Shown here: piece after piece, positions 7,512 through 15,375 of the stretch | Position numbering within the stretch: position 1 is the first letter of the stretch | Layout of the letters: every line of letters begins with the position of its first letter | DNA from: Spirochaetaceae bacterium | GTDB taxonomy: Bacteria; Spirochaetota; Spirochaetia; Treponematales; Treponemataceae | Direction: 5' to 3' | Length of the DNA stretch: 44,045 nt | NCBI GenBank assembly: GCA_017618015.1 | Contig: JAFZVC010000019.1 | Coordinates: 1-44,045 of the forward strand | Program-made: the position numbers and the translations under genes | The notes under the pieces: generated by a model | What the model was told of the DNA's origin: nothing | Databases searched by the model: none | The model's input: only the letters and a program-made list of their open reading frames with translations

Positions 7512-9665
7512 CTATGCCTCGAACTGGTCTACCTGTTTACCGATCTCGATAATCGACTGCTCCATAACAGAGGAAATCTCGGTAAGGGAAGCACCCATTT
7601 CGCCGATTTTGCCTGCACCATGCGACATTTCTTCCATGCTGCGGCGCATCGCCTCTGTTTCTGTCTGCAAAGAGCCAACCTCGTCCATGATGATGTGGCT
7701 TTCTTCCGTCATCTTCTTGGACGCCTGCTGAACTTCCGCGGTACTGTCGTTCATGTTGCGGAGCGCGTCTGTTATCTGCGCAGAACCAACCTGCTGTTCT
7801 GTCATAGCGGCTTTTATCTGCTGTACGAGCATATCCGTTCCGCGTATTTCGTTGGCAAGGTTCGTATAGCTCTGAACACCCTGCTGTGTCGAGGTTACTA
7901 CGGTGTTTATCGTCTCCTGGATGCGCCGCAGCTGCTCACGGATTCTCTTTGACTGCGTTGTAGAAGTTTCTGAAAGCTTCCTGATTTCGTCAGCAACGAC
8001 CGCGAAACCTTTACCGGCTTCACCAGCATGAGCTGCCTCAATAGCGGCGTTCATGGCCAACAAGTTCGTCTGGCTTGCTATGTTAGCAATAACAACGTTC
8101 GCGTCGTTCAAAAGCTTTGACTGTGTCTCAATCTCTGTAATCTGCTTCTGGAGCTGTGTCTGCGTCTCCGCGCCTTTTTCAGCGTCCTGCGCGAGCACAC
8201 CGAAAGAAGATGCCATCTTGTCAACGGAGTGGTCAACTTCCTTGATGTTGCCGATCATCTGCTCAACCGCGCTCGATGCTTCCTGTACGACGCGTGACTG
8301 CTCTTTAACAAGGCCTTCGAGCGACTGAATGTTTCCGATAATCTCGTTTATTCTGCCTGTCGTATGGTCTACGCTGTCTGTCTGCGTGGAAAGATTTCCC
8401 TTAAGCCCTTCTATGTGACCACTGATCTCAACGATAGCCGCAGCCGTTTCTGTCGTTCCTGACTTAAGGAGCTCTCCTGCTGATGTAAGCGACTTCTTTG
8501 ACTGCTGCATGCTTTCAATAATATTCTGGAGCGTTTCCGAGAACGCGTTGAAACCTTCCGCAACATCGCCAATCTCGTCGTGTGACTTTACTTTTATGCG
8601 CTTTGAAAGGTTTGCCTTTCCCTGGGCTATATCGTTCGTGTTCTCAAGGATATTCGCGCGGATAACACGGAGCGGGCGCATTACGCCTCTTGCTACGAAC
8701 GCCGTAATCAACGCGATAACAAGAGAGATGATAGCGCAGCAAATAATGGTGATAGAAAGAGTACGGTAGAACGCCGCAAAAACGGTACTCTTAGGCGTGA
8801 ATGCTACGATAAGATAGCCTGTTTTGCTGTTTGTGACGAACTTCGTCAAATACTCTTCGCCACCTATGAAGATATCGCCGCTGCTGTTCGCAGAAGAAAC
8901 AAGCGCGTCCAGAGCAGGAATATCTATTTCTGTTACGTTCTTGAAGTTGTTTTTAGCCGGGCTTGTGTCAGCAAGGATTGTTCCGTCCTTTTGGACCATC
9001 ATAAGGAAGCTGCCTTCGCCAAGGTCGATGCTTTCAAGAATACTGGTCAGAGTGTCGAGCGAAACTTCGATTGAAGCGTTTCCGATGAAAGCGCCGTTCT
9101 TGTCATAAGCCGAGCGTGTTATTCCGACGACTGTAGCTCCTACCGTCGAAGCGAACGCATCGGTAATCATTACTTTTCCGTTTCCTGATGATGCCGTAGC
9201 GTACCAGCCACGTTTTCTTGGGTCGTATCCGCCGCTCATTGAGCTGTCGAAGTTTGTGGCGTATCCGCCCCACTGTGTGCCAAGGTATATCTCCGCAATA
9301 TCGGAGTCATGGGCTGCAAAAATCTTGCACAGCTTGCGGATTTCCGCTTCCGTGGGGCTTTTTGCATATCCCAGAATCTGAATGTCGCCAACCTCATTCA
9401 CGAAAGAATGGATTGTATCATCGGCAGCTTTTACTTCGTCGGATTCCGCGAATACATTCAGCTCAATTTCCTTAGAGTTGAAAAACATCGTGATTGAATC
9501 CGAGAATTCAGAAAGCTCCGTTTCCGCTGTCTCATAAAAGTTTTCAAGACTGTTCTTAGAGAAGAAGATGCTAGTTGTAACAGATGCAATCGCAGTCATG
9601 ATGATGATAATAACAATTGAACCAATCGTTATTTTTGTAGAGATAGCAAGTGATTTTCTGCTCAT
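7512..9665 (-). CDS. Methyl-accepting chemotaxis protein, dCache sensor
   Basis: A 717-residue transmembrane chemoreceptor. TM1 is at about 12-35, a large periplasmic dCache domain at about 40-290, TM2 at about 303-330, HAMP at about 332-385, then a long signalling coiled coil whose hairpin tip carries the universal [20 protein letters not shown] sequence that binds CheW/CheA. In the dCache domain Y147, R152, W154 and Y155 (Y-x4-R-x-W-Y) match the amino-acid/amine-binding motif of PctA-type receptors. The expected Asp about 52 residues later is Glu200 here. The start is preceded by GGAG. It heads an operon with a PlsC-like acyltransferase and a glutamate symporter, and a TATAAT box lies upstream (9723-9728). 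Ligand is inferred, not shown. Confidence 0.93.
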   Translation of the reverse strand: MSRKSLAISTKITIGSIVIIIIMTAIASVTTSIFFSKNSLENFYETAETELSEFSDSITMFFNSKEIELNVFAESDEVKAADDTIHSFVNEVGDIQILGYAKSPTEAEIRKLCKIFAAHDSDIAEIYLGTQWGGYATNFDSSMSGGYDPRKRGWYATASSGNGKVMITDAFASTVGATVVGITRSAYDKNGAFIGNASIEVSLDTLTSILESIDLGEGSFLMMVQKDGTILADTSPAKNNFKNVTEIDIPALDALVSSANSSGDIFIGGEEYLTKFVTNSKTGYLIVAFTPKSTVFAAFYRTLSITIICCAIISLVIALITAFVARGVMRPLRVIRANILENTNDIAQGKANLSKRIKVKSHDEIGDVAEGFNAFSETLQNIIESMQQSKKSLTSAGELLKSGTTETAAAIVEISGHIEGLKGNLSTQTDSVDHTTGRINEIIGNIQSLEGLVKEQSRVVQEASSAVEQMIGNIKEVDHSVDKMASSFGVLAQDAEKGAETQTQLQKQITEIETQSKLLNDANVVIANIASQTNLLAMNAAIEAAHAGEAGKGFAVVADEIRKLSETSTTQSKRIREQLRRIQETINTVVTSTQQGVQSYTNLANEIRGTDMLVQQIKAAMTEQQVGSAQITDALRNMNDSTAEVQQASKKMTEESHIIMDEVGSLQTETEAMRRSMEEMSHGAGKIGEMGASLTEISSVMEQSIIEIGKQVDQFEA

Positions 9666-9722
9666 TATTTTCTCCTATCCGCAAGTTTCTATGCAAAGAT
9701 ACTTTTCAGATTACAGATAAAG

Positions 9723-9728
9723 ATTATA
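9723..9728 (-). promoter_or_regulatory. Probable -10 box of the chemoreceptor operon
   Basis: Perfect TATAAT on the minus strand preceded by TATGG. No good -35 match is visible at 16-18 bp, so it may be an extended -10 or activator-dependent promoter. About 58 bases separate it from the start codon. Confidence 0.5.
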
Positions 9729-9816
9729 CCATATTATTTTAGTTTGTGGAGATTTTTTATAGGATTTTGACGATTTTTTTACAATTTGTTTTCGCCGCGC
9801 GCCCACTCTCCTATGC

Positions 9817-9836
9817 GCGCGGTACGTGCGCGGTAC
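9817..9836 (+). promoter_or_regulatory. Tandem 9-bp direct repeat upstream of mntP
   Basis: GCGCGGTAC occurs twice (9817-9825 and 9828-9836) with an 11-bp period, ending directly before the -35 box of the mntP promoter. One-helical-turn spacing suits a dimeric or cooperatively binding regulator. The regulator is unknown. Confidence 0.4.
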
Positions 9837-9837
9837 C

Positions 9838-9867
9838 TTGACCAGAACAGCCTGTTTTTTATATATT
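9838..9867 (+). promoter_or_regulatory. Promoter of mntP
   Basis: TTGACC (9838-9843), an 18-bp spacer and TATATT (9862-9867), about 30 bases upstream of the mntP ATG. AAAGG serves as ribosome-binding site. No yybP-ykoY manganese riboswitch could be recognised in the short leader. Confidence 0.65.
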
Positions 9868-9896
9868 ATCCGAACATGCATTAAAGGCACACCGAT

Positions 9897-10487
9897 ATGG
9901 AATGGACCCTTTTATTTTTCTTAAACAGCATACTTTTGGGCGTAGGGCTTGCCATGGACGCATTTTCCGTGTCACTGGCGAACGGTCTTAATGAGCCCAA
10001 CATGAAAAAAAGCCGCATGAGCCTGATTGCCGGCGTATACGCTTTCTTCCAGTTCGCAATGCCGATGATAGGCTGGATCTGCGTCCATACGGCAGTTGAG
10101 CACTTCAAAGCTTTTGATAAGTTCGTTCCGTGGATTTCGCTTATACTGCTGCTTTACATCGGCGGGAAAATGATTTTTGAGGCAATAAAAAAAGGCGATG
10201 ACGATACAGAAAATGCGACAAAACTCGTTTTTGGAACGCTGATTTTCCAGGGCATTGCGACTTCAATTGACGCGCTTTCCGTCGGGTTCACAATAGCTGA
10301 TTACGGTTTTCTGATGGCGCTTACAGCCTCGCTGATAATATGCGTCGTAACGTACATCATATGCATGGCAGGGCTTGCGATAGGCAAAAAAGCCGGCACG
10401 CACCTTAAATCTAAGGCATCTGTGCTTGGCGGCATTATTCTTATAGCGATAGGCATAGAGATTTTCGTTAAAGGGATTTTCTTTTAA
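9897..10487 (+). CDS. mntP: MntP-type manganese efflux pump
   Basis: A 196-residue inner-membrane protein with six hydrophobic segments, the family's usual size. It has the two symmetric acidic motifs of MntP in the first helix of each half: AMDAFSVSLANG (about residues 20-31) and SIDALSVGFT (about 121-130). It exports Mn2+ and guards against metal overload. It has its own promoter with a tandem repeat just upstream of the -35 box, suggesting metal-dependent control. Its stop codon overlaps that of the convergent GGDEF gene (TTAA), and the GCGTTTCGAAACGC palindrome plus a T-run just beyond it may be its terminator inside the neighbour's coding sequence. Confidence 0.93.
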   Translation: MEWTLLFFLNSILLGVGLAMDAFSVSLANGLNEPNMKKSRMSLIAGVYAFFQFAMPMIGWICVHTAVEHFKAFDKFVPWISLILLLYIGGKMIFEAIKKGDDDTENATKLVFGTLIFQGIATSIDALSVGFTIADYGFLMALTASLIICVVTYIICMAGLAIGKKAGTHLKSKASVLGGIILIAIGIEIFVKGIFF

Positions 10488-12409
10488 GGCGCGTTTCGAA
10501 ACGCTATTTTTCCGGTCGCGTAAGTTTTTTGCTTGTTAAGGTACATAACGCTGTCTGCCTTGCTGACGTAATCAAAAAGCGTAAGCGTAGAAGCAGGGTC
10601 GGAAAGCGCGTAGCCGCAGCTGACCGTAATCGTATATTCAAGCGCCAGCTCTTCCGCGCGTTTTTTAAGCAGCGTACAGACTTCGTCAATATACTTGACG
10701 GCAATCTTTTCATCGTTGCATATACCGACGGAAACAAACTCATCGCCGCCGTACCGTATGCCTATCCAGCCTTCCGGATTACATTCCGAAAGCACGGATG
10801 CAACAGTCTTGATTGCAAGGTCGCCCTGTAGATGACCGTAGTTGTCGTTTATCTCTTTCATGCGGTTCATGTCTATGAACACGACGGCACATGATTTTCC
10901 GTTCTTATGTGCTTCTTCAAAAAGCGGAACGGCGTTTTTCTCCATTCCAAAACGGTTGTTAAGCCCTGTAAGACGGTCTGTGTTCGTTATATTCAAAAGC
11001 GACCGGTTAATTTCTTCCAGATGGCAGTTCTTGCGGTACTGCTCGATGTTGTAATTGAGCTGAATCATATACTTGCTCAGCGTCCGGTCCTGAATGCTTT
11101 TCAATGAATTGCTCGTCACGATGTATCCAAAAAGGGCATCATCGAAATGCATTGACGTAAACGTATACACGGAAGGCTTCTTTTTCTTTCCATAGCCTGG
11201 AATAAGCTCTTTACGCATAAAACCGCCGGGCTCGGAGCACTTTCCGTCCTTTACAGCGACAAGACAGTGCATTTTATCGGAGTAAGTATGAAGAACCGGA
11301 TTCGAAGACTGGATAAAGTGTTTATAGGTATTATCGTCAAGAATGAAATAAAACTCATCGCTCTGTCCGAACGGGTTGAAGTTTTCGCGCGAATAAAACG
11401 ACACAAGGTTTCTTTGGAATTCTTTGAACGACGAACAGGTAAAAACTGATGTCGTCATCTCAGCTTCCCGGGCACGGAATATGATGTTCTCCATCTCGTT
11501 CGAGTACGATTCTATACAAGCACGGTGCCTTCTTACTTCTGCCTCGGCTGTTTTTTTACAGCCGCAGCTTTCGTTGCACACGAACGTTGTGGAAACAGTA
11601 AGATTATCCGATTCTGCCGTTCCGTCAAGCTTGTTTACAAGCTGCCATGCCGAAACATATCCTATTTTCTCGTAATCCTGAAAAACTGTCGTTATTGAAG
11701 GAAAGAAAGTTTCCGCAGACGAAAGCTTATCAAAACCGGTGACGATAAAGTCTTCCGGTACGGAGTATCCCATTTTGTTCAACCCGATGCAGGCTGCAAG
11801 CGCGTTATGATCGTTCGCGCATATAAAAGCGTCGGGTGGATCAGGCTTCTTGCAATACTCCATTGCATAGCGCATGCTCGTAAGATATTCCCAGTTCGTA
11901 TAGCGGACGTTTTCGTCCTTGAGCTCAATTCCGTTTTTAGCAAGAGCCTCACGCGTGGCTATAAGACGCTCATTAGAATCCGCATTATCTCTTGCGCCGG
12001 CAAGAAACGCAGGATTTTTGATGTGGTGCTCTTTTACAAGGTGATCGACCATATCGTACATGCCCTTGTAATTGTCTATTCCGACGTAGCTGAGCCCTTC
12101 ATAGGGGATACCCACGCTCACTGCGCATACTTTTTGTTCCACAAGTCTTTTTACAAGGCGTTTCGGAGTCGCCTCTGAATTAAGCATGTTCGAGAAGATA
12201 ATAACGCCGTCAAAGTCTGAATAGTCGGCAAGGTCAAAAATATCATCTTCACCTATATTCCTGGCTTCTGTTTGTGATACAGCCGCAAAGCTAAGGAAAA
12301 GGAATATATCGATACCAAGTTTGTCCGTAACGGACCGGATGCCTTTTAATGCCTGAGTAACGCTTATATTGTTCCAACCGTTCGCAAGGACGGCGATTTT
12401 CCGTTTCAT
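10484..12409 (-). CDS. Diguanylate cyclase with LacI-type sugar-binding sensor domain
   Basis: A 641-residue cytoplasmic protein. Residues about 1-270 are a type-1 periplasmic-binding fold as in LacI/GalR regulators (IAVLANGWNNIS start; DAFICANDHNALAACIGLNKMGYSVPED; VTGFDKLSSAETFFPSITTV), but without the helix-turn-helix and without a signal peptide. A middle region with a Cys-rich CGCKK site and a coiled segment leads to a GGDEF domain (RYGGDEF at about 552-558) that makes c-di-GMP from two GTP. The RxxD inhibitory site is absent (PEGW there). I place the start at the ATG at 12409, because a TATAAT box (12432-12437) overlaps the more upstream ATG at 12433. Ligand unknown, probably a small sugar or nucleoside. 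Confidence 0.88.
   Translation of the reverse strand: MKRKIAVLANGWNNISVTQALKGIRSVTDKLGIDIFLFLSFAAVSQTEARNIGEDDIFDLADYSDFDGVIIFSNMLNSEATPKRLVKRLVEQKVCAVSVGIPYEGLSYVGIDNYKGMYDMVDHLVKEHHIKNPAFLAGARDNADSNERLIATREALAKNGIELKDENVRYTNWEYLTSMRYAMEYCKKPDPPDAFICANDHNALAACIGLNKMGYSVPEDFIVTGFDKLSSAETFFPSITTVFQDYEKIGYVSAWQLVNKLDGTAESDNLTVSTTFVCNESCGCKKTAEAEVRRHRACIESYSNEMENIIFRAREAEMTTSVFTCSSFKEFQRNLVSFYSRENFNPFGQSDEFYFILDDNTYKHFIQSSNPVLHTYSDKMHCLVAVKDGKCSEPGGFMRKELIPGYGKKKKPSVYTFTSMHFDDALFGYIVTSNSLKSIQDRTLSKYMIQLNYNIEQYRKNCHLEEINRSLLNITNTDRLTGLNNRFGMEKNAVPLFEEAHKNGKSCAVVFIDMNRMKEINDNYGHLQGDLAIKTVASVLSECNPEGWIGIRYGGDEFVSVGICNDEKIAVKYIDEVCTLLKKRAEELALEYTITVSCGYALSDPASTLTLFDYVSKADSVMYLNKQKTYATGKIAFRNAP
10491..10510 (+). 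terminator. Palindrome with T-run, possible mntP terminator inside a coding region
   Basis: The 14-bp perfect palindrome GCGTTTCGAAACGC is followed by TATTTTT on the plus strand, four bases after the mntP stop. It lies within the last codons of the convergent GGDEF gene (encoding FRNA). The stem is short (5 bp plus a TCGA loop), so strength is uncertain. Confidence 0.45.
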
Positions 12410-12431
12410 ACGCTTAATACCGAACAAATTC

Positions 12432-12460
12432 ATTATACATCATATTGCGTGAACCGCAAT
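12432..12460 (-). promoter_or_regulatory. Promoter and palindromic operator of the GGDEF gene
   Basis: Minus-strand -35 TTGCGG (12454-12459), a 16-bp spacer and perfect -10 TATAAT (12432-12437). A 17-bp palindrome, ATTGCG-N5-CGCAAT (12444-12460), covers the -35 and most of the spacer, where a bound protein would block polymerase. It could instead be a weak hairpin behind the upstream gene; no T-run follows. Confidence 0.5.
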
Positions 12461-12464
12461 AGTG

Positions 12465-14684
12465 TCATTTTGAAATTGAAAATTTCGAGAACGTATCCTT
12501 TATTTCTTTCCAAACGCCAGCGATGCCGTCCGGATTTTTAACGATGAGGACAACCCCTGTTACGACAATAGCGAGAAGAACGATACAGAAAACAACACGT
12601 CGCCACGGGAATTTCTTTACCGCGAACGGATCTTTGCCAGAAAGGAAAGCGCCGACAGGGCGGTTCGGAAGATGCGTCAGCGAGCGTCCAAGCACGGTGG
12701 AGATTTTCGTGTTGCCGTTAATTGCCCAGCCGCTTGCGTCAAGGATAGGCGCAATGTTCCGCTGGCGAAGCTTAAGGTACGCCAGAATCATAGACGGCAG
12801 GGAGATAGCAAGCAAGATACCTACGATTCCGAGCGGAATCCACCAGCCAAGCCCAAGGAAAGCGTTCAGAATACCGCCCACAACGGTGGCGATACCTGTA
12901 AACGTAACGCTCAAAGCGGCGATAGTTCCAATGTCTATTTTCTTTGGCGCGACTGCAGAAGCGCCATCGGGCTTTTGCTCGGCAGCACCGGACGTGCTCG
13001 TAGCAACTGCGTCAGCAAGTTTTTCGTTGACTTCGTTTTCTTTGTCGGCAGCCATTTTCGCGATTTTTTCCTGGATAAGACGCATAAGGCGCTTGTACGG
13101 CGAGAAAAACGCCTGTCTTATGCTCACTGGGTTTTCTATAATCTTTACGACAGTCGCATCCCAGTCTTTTCCCTGCCTGTCGTAGAACACGCCGTTTCTG
13201 CCGACGATGATGTTGTCGGTGCTGCCGTTTGAAACTAGGGCGGCAATCTGCATCTTTTCGTCACTGTTGCCGCGTTTTGTGCAGTCGCAGTAAACAAGAT
13301 AGCACTGTGAAAGAGAAGCCATCGTTCCGTGTTTGGCGATATCAAGCACTTTAAGGCACAGATCGCATGCCCTGCCGTCAAGGTAAAGCGTGCCGCACTG
13401 GAATATAGCTTTTTCACCGAGCGTGTAGAACTCTTCAAAAGAGACGAAGTTTTTAAGAAGCTCCACGAAATCGCGGCGCAAAAGCAGCATCTTTTTAAGC
13501 TCTACGGAAGCTGGCGCTACAGGCGGATGACGCTCTTCTTCATCAAGGACGGAAAGAAGCTTTTCTTCGTAGCCGCCGGAAAGAATTGCTTGTATACGCT
13601 CAAGGCCCAAGGAACTTACTTCGTTTTCCGGCATGGCAGAAAACCATTCTTCATAAGGCTTGAAAAGGTTTTCTATCTTGCGCCAGTTCGGTTCGGAAAG
13701 CGATGCTATCTCTTTTTTGAAAAGCGGCGTGAGCACTTTTTCCTTAAATGCATCAATGGCTTCGCGCCATGCCGGGTTCACCGTGTCGTCAAGCGGAAGC
13801 GACTTTCCGGCGTCACACAGGGCGAGTGGCAGCTGCGAAAGATGCTCCATGTCGTACAGCGCGCCAGACTCATCGAGGAACATCGTATCGGTCTGTGTTT
13901 TAAGTATGTCTTTTGCGCCTGCATCAAAGCTTACAAGAGAGCAGCGCAGGTAAAAATCGTTGATTTTGTCGCGGACAGCCATGAATGCTTTTGCGGCGGC
14001 GTCCGTATCATCTTTCAAAAAGAAGATTTTTGGGTCATCTTTCGCGCTTTTTTCGTGCCAGTCCACGAATGCCCTTGCATTCGTAAAAAACTCTTCCAGG
14101 TTGGCGCGCGTAATTCCCGAAGAGCCGCTTATATCAGGTGCCCCACCTGTACAAGCGATAATGTCTTTTACGACAGATGATTCGCAGTCGTCGCACAGAC
14201 ATTCAGCCGGCAAAACGCCGTCGCCGTTAAGCACATTCGGTGCGAAAAGCTTGTCGTTGACAGAAAGGTCTTCAAGCGTTATTTCCTGCGCATCGGGTTT
14301 TCCAAGGATCGCAAGAACGGATTTAGCTGATTCAAGCGGGGAATGGCCACATTCGAACGGCGTTTCGCCAAGCGCGTCGAGCGGGATAGAATCGCCCTTC
14401 TCCATTATAATCTCTGGCTTAGCGAAGTATTTTTTTATATATTCAACGGCATCAAGGATTTCCGGAACACGGACACGGCCGTTTTTGTCGATATCAAGGA
14501 CAGCAAGTGTTTCGTCACTGAATTCAAGCCCCTGTACCGGACACGCAAGAGCTGTCCACATTTTTTTATCAAGGCTCGCCAAATTCAGCACGTCATCAAT
14601 CGTGGAGATTTTTACCTGAATAAGCCCGCCGTTCTGCATAAAATGAAAGGAATGAACATCTGATTTTTTGTGTTTGTCTGCCAT
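12465..14684 (-). CDS. Large membrane-anchored protein with EF-hand-like loops, function unknown
   Basis: A 739-residue protein. It has a long soluble N-terminal part with EF-hand-like acidic loops (LDIDKNGRVRVPEI at about residues 62-75, and a weaker NGDGVLPAE near 152) that may bind calcium. Cys pairs (CDDC near residue 163) follow. A low-complexity Ala/Ser/Glu linker leads to two or three membrane segments at about 590-645 and one at about 690-712 near the C-terminus. I do not recognise a named family. The start at 14684 is set by GGAGG eight bases upstream; that site overlaps the earlier ATG at 14699, which is therefore unlikely. A TTGAAC-17-TACAAT promoter precedes it. The next gene on this strand is the GGDEF protein. 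Confidence 0.75.
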   Translation of the reverse strand: MADKHKKSDVHSFHFMQNGGLIQVKISTIDDVLNLASLDKKMWTALACPVQGLEFSDETLAVLDIDKNGRVRVPEILDAVEYIKKYFAKPEIIMEKGDSIPLDALGETPFECGHSPLESAKSVLAILGKPDAQEITLEDLSVNDKLFAPNVLNGDGVLPAECLCDDCESSVVKDIIACTGGAPDISGSSGITRANLEEFFTNARAFVDWHEKSAKDDPKIFFLKDDTDAAAKAFMAVRDKINDFYLRCSLVSFDAGAKDILKTQTDTMFLDESGALYDMEHLSQLPLALCDAGKSLPLDDTVNPAWREAIDAFKEKVLTPLFKKEIASLSEPNWRKIENLFKPYEEWFSAMPENEVSSLGLERIQAILSGGYEEKLLSVLDEEERHPPVAPASVELKKMLLLRRDFVELLKNFVSFEEFYTLGEKAIFQCGTLYLDGRACDLCLKVLDIAKHGTMASLSQCYLVYCDCTKRGNSDEKMQIAALVSNGSTDNIIVGRNGVFYDRQGKDWDATVVKIIENPVSIRQAFFSPYKRLMRLIQEKIAKMAADKENEVNEKLADAVATSTSGAAEQKPDGASAVAPKKIDIGTIAALSVTFTGIATVVGGILNAFLGLGWWIPLGIVGILLAISLPSMILAYLKLRQRNIAPILDASGWAINGNTKISTVLGRSLTHLPNRPVGAFLSGKDPFAVKKFPWRRVVFCIVLLAIVVTGVVLIVKNPDGIAGVWKEIKDTFSKFSISK

Positions 14685-14704
14685 CAAAAGCCTCCGCACA
14701 AACT

Positions 14705-14733
14705 ATTGTACGTCTACTAGCTCCGATGTTCAA
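14705..14733 (-). promoter_or_regulatory. Promoter of the EF-hand-like membrane protein gene
   Basis: Minus strand: -35 TTGAAC (14728-14733), 17-bp spacer, -10 TACAAT (14705-14710), about 20 bases before the start codon at 14684. Confidence 0.65.
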
Positions 14734-14777
14734 GAAAAATGTATGGGGATGGTGGAGACGGCGCATTTATGCGGCGG

Positions 14778-14966
14778 TTACGCTTTTACTTCGGGAGTTT
14801 TGGCATTCTGCTCGTGGAACTTGCAGGAGCTGCACATTCCGCAAGCCGAGCAGTTTCCTCCGCATGAAAGGATGTTTTTTCCGGAGCGTTTTGATTTAAT
14901 CATGTAGCGGACAATTAGCGCGACGAGCGCAAGAAGGATTACACTGATGATTATTGTTCCGAGCAT
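14778..14966 (-). CDS. FeoB-associated Cys-rich membrane protein
   Basis: A 62-residue protein with one N-terminal membrane helix (IIISVILLALVALIVRYMI), a basic KSKRSGK stretch, then a cysteine cluster CGGNCSACGMCSSC (five cysteines in 14 residues, CxxxCxxCxxCxxC). This is the layout of the FeoB-associated Cys-rich family that usually sits beside the ferrous-iron transporter FeoB and may handle iron at the membrane. No feoA or feoB is visible within the window. GGAG precedes the ATG, and a near-perfect promoter lies upstream. A DtxR-type metal regulator is encoded divergently about 400 bases away, consistent with iron control. Confidence 0.85.
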   Translation of the reverse strand: MLGTIIISVILLALVALIVRYMIKSKRSGKNILSCGGNCSACGMCSSCKFHEQNAKTPEVKA

Positions 14967-14990
14967 TTCAATCTCCTATATTCATAAACA

Positions 14991-15019
14991 ATTGTAGTTA
15001 CTCTCGGCTAACGTGTCAA
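14991..15019 (-). promoter_or_regulatory. Promoter of the FeoB-associated gene
   Basis: Minus strand: perfect TTGACA (15014-15019), 17-bp spacer, TACAAT (14991-14996), about 25 bases upstream of the ATG. Confidence 0.75.
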
Positions 15020-15048
15020 GAATATTCAAAATTCCTTCATTATCTGTC

Positions 15049-15134
15049 ATTGCTTTCGCTGGCGCTCTGTGTCTGAAAGTAGGTTCCTCACTTCGTTCGT
15101 CAATACTTTCAACACAGAGTGCCAGCTACGCAAT
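15049..15134. repeat. Long imperfect inverted repeat in intergenic region
   Basis: An 86-base element able to fold into one hairpin: outer arms ATTGC/GCAAT, then GCTGGCGCTCTGTGT against ACACAGAGTGCCAGC, then TGAAAGTA/TACTTTCA around a loop of about 20 nt. It lies between divergent genes (14966 and 15376) and shows no coding sign. It could be a mobile palindromic element or a transcribed structure. Confidence 0.6.
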
Positions 15135-15176
15135 GCCGGATGTTATATCAATTTTGCATATTACCTAACACGCACC

Positions 15177-15270
15177 GCGGGGTTTTAGGGGCGGCATACT
15201 AAAGTTTTTCGCCCCTAGGAGAATAGGGTGCGGCGCAACATCGTGCGCCGCAGGGGAAAGACCTTTCCCC
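15177..15270 (+). repeat. GC-rich three-hairpin dispersed repeat, copy A
   Basis: Three successive inverted repeats: AGGGGC...GCCCCT (15187-15216), GCGGCGCA...TGCGCCGC (15230-15251) and GGGGAAAG/CTTTCCCC (15253-15270). It shares the ordered blocks GCGGG(G)TTTTAGGG, CCCTAGGAGAA and AGGGGAA..TTCCCCT with the copy at 43899-43973 on the minus strand. It ends 13 bases before the -35 box of the regulator gene. The 14967-15375 gap otherwise holds the hairpin at 15049-15134 and two promoters. Confidence 0.75.
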
Positions 15271-15283
15271 TATACTTTGACGC

Positions 15284-15312
15284 TTGACCCTTTTGGCAGT
15301 TGCCTTTATATT
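15284..15312 (+). promoter_or_regulatory. Promoter of the dtxR-type operon
   Basis: TTGACC (15284-15289), 17-bp spacer, TATATT (15307-15312). It lies directly downstream of the GC-rich repeat and about 64 bases before the ATG at 15376. Confidence 0.7.
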
Positions 15313-15375
15313 TTTAAAATACATAATCTACGAGCGCAGGGGCATTTTTCGCCACTGGCAATTCCCGGAGGAGCT

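Noticed and set aside
9666-9896. Manganese (yybP-ykoY) riboswitch upstream of mntP
   Set aside because: The promoter lies only about 30 bases before the start, leaving no room for the motif, and its conserved loops are absent.
12523-14180. Several long plus-strand frames opposite the EF-hand-like gene
   Set aside because: They are antisense shadows of a long minus-strand gene with its own promoter and ribosome-binding site; their sequence is Arg/Ser-rich with no recognisable domain.
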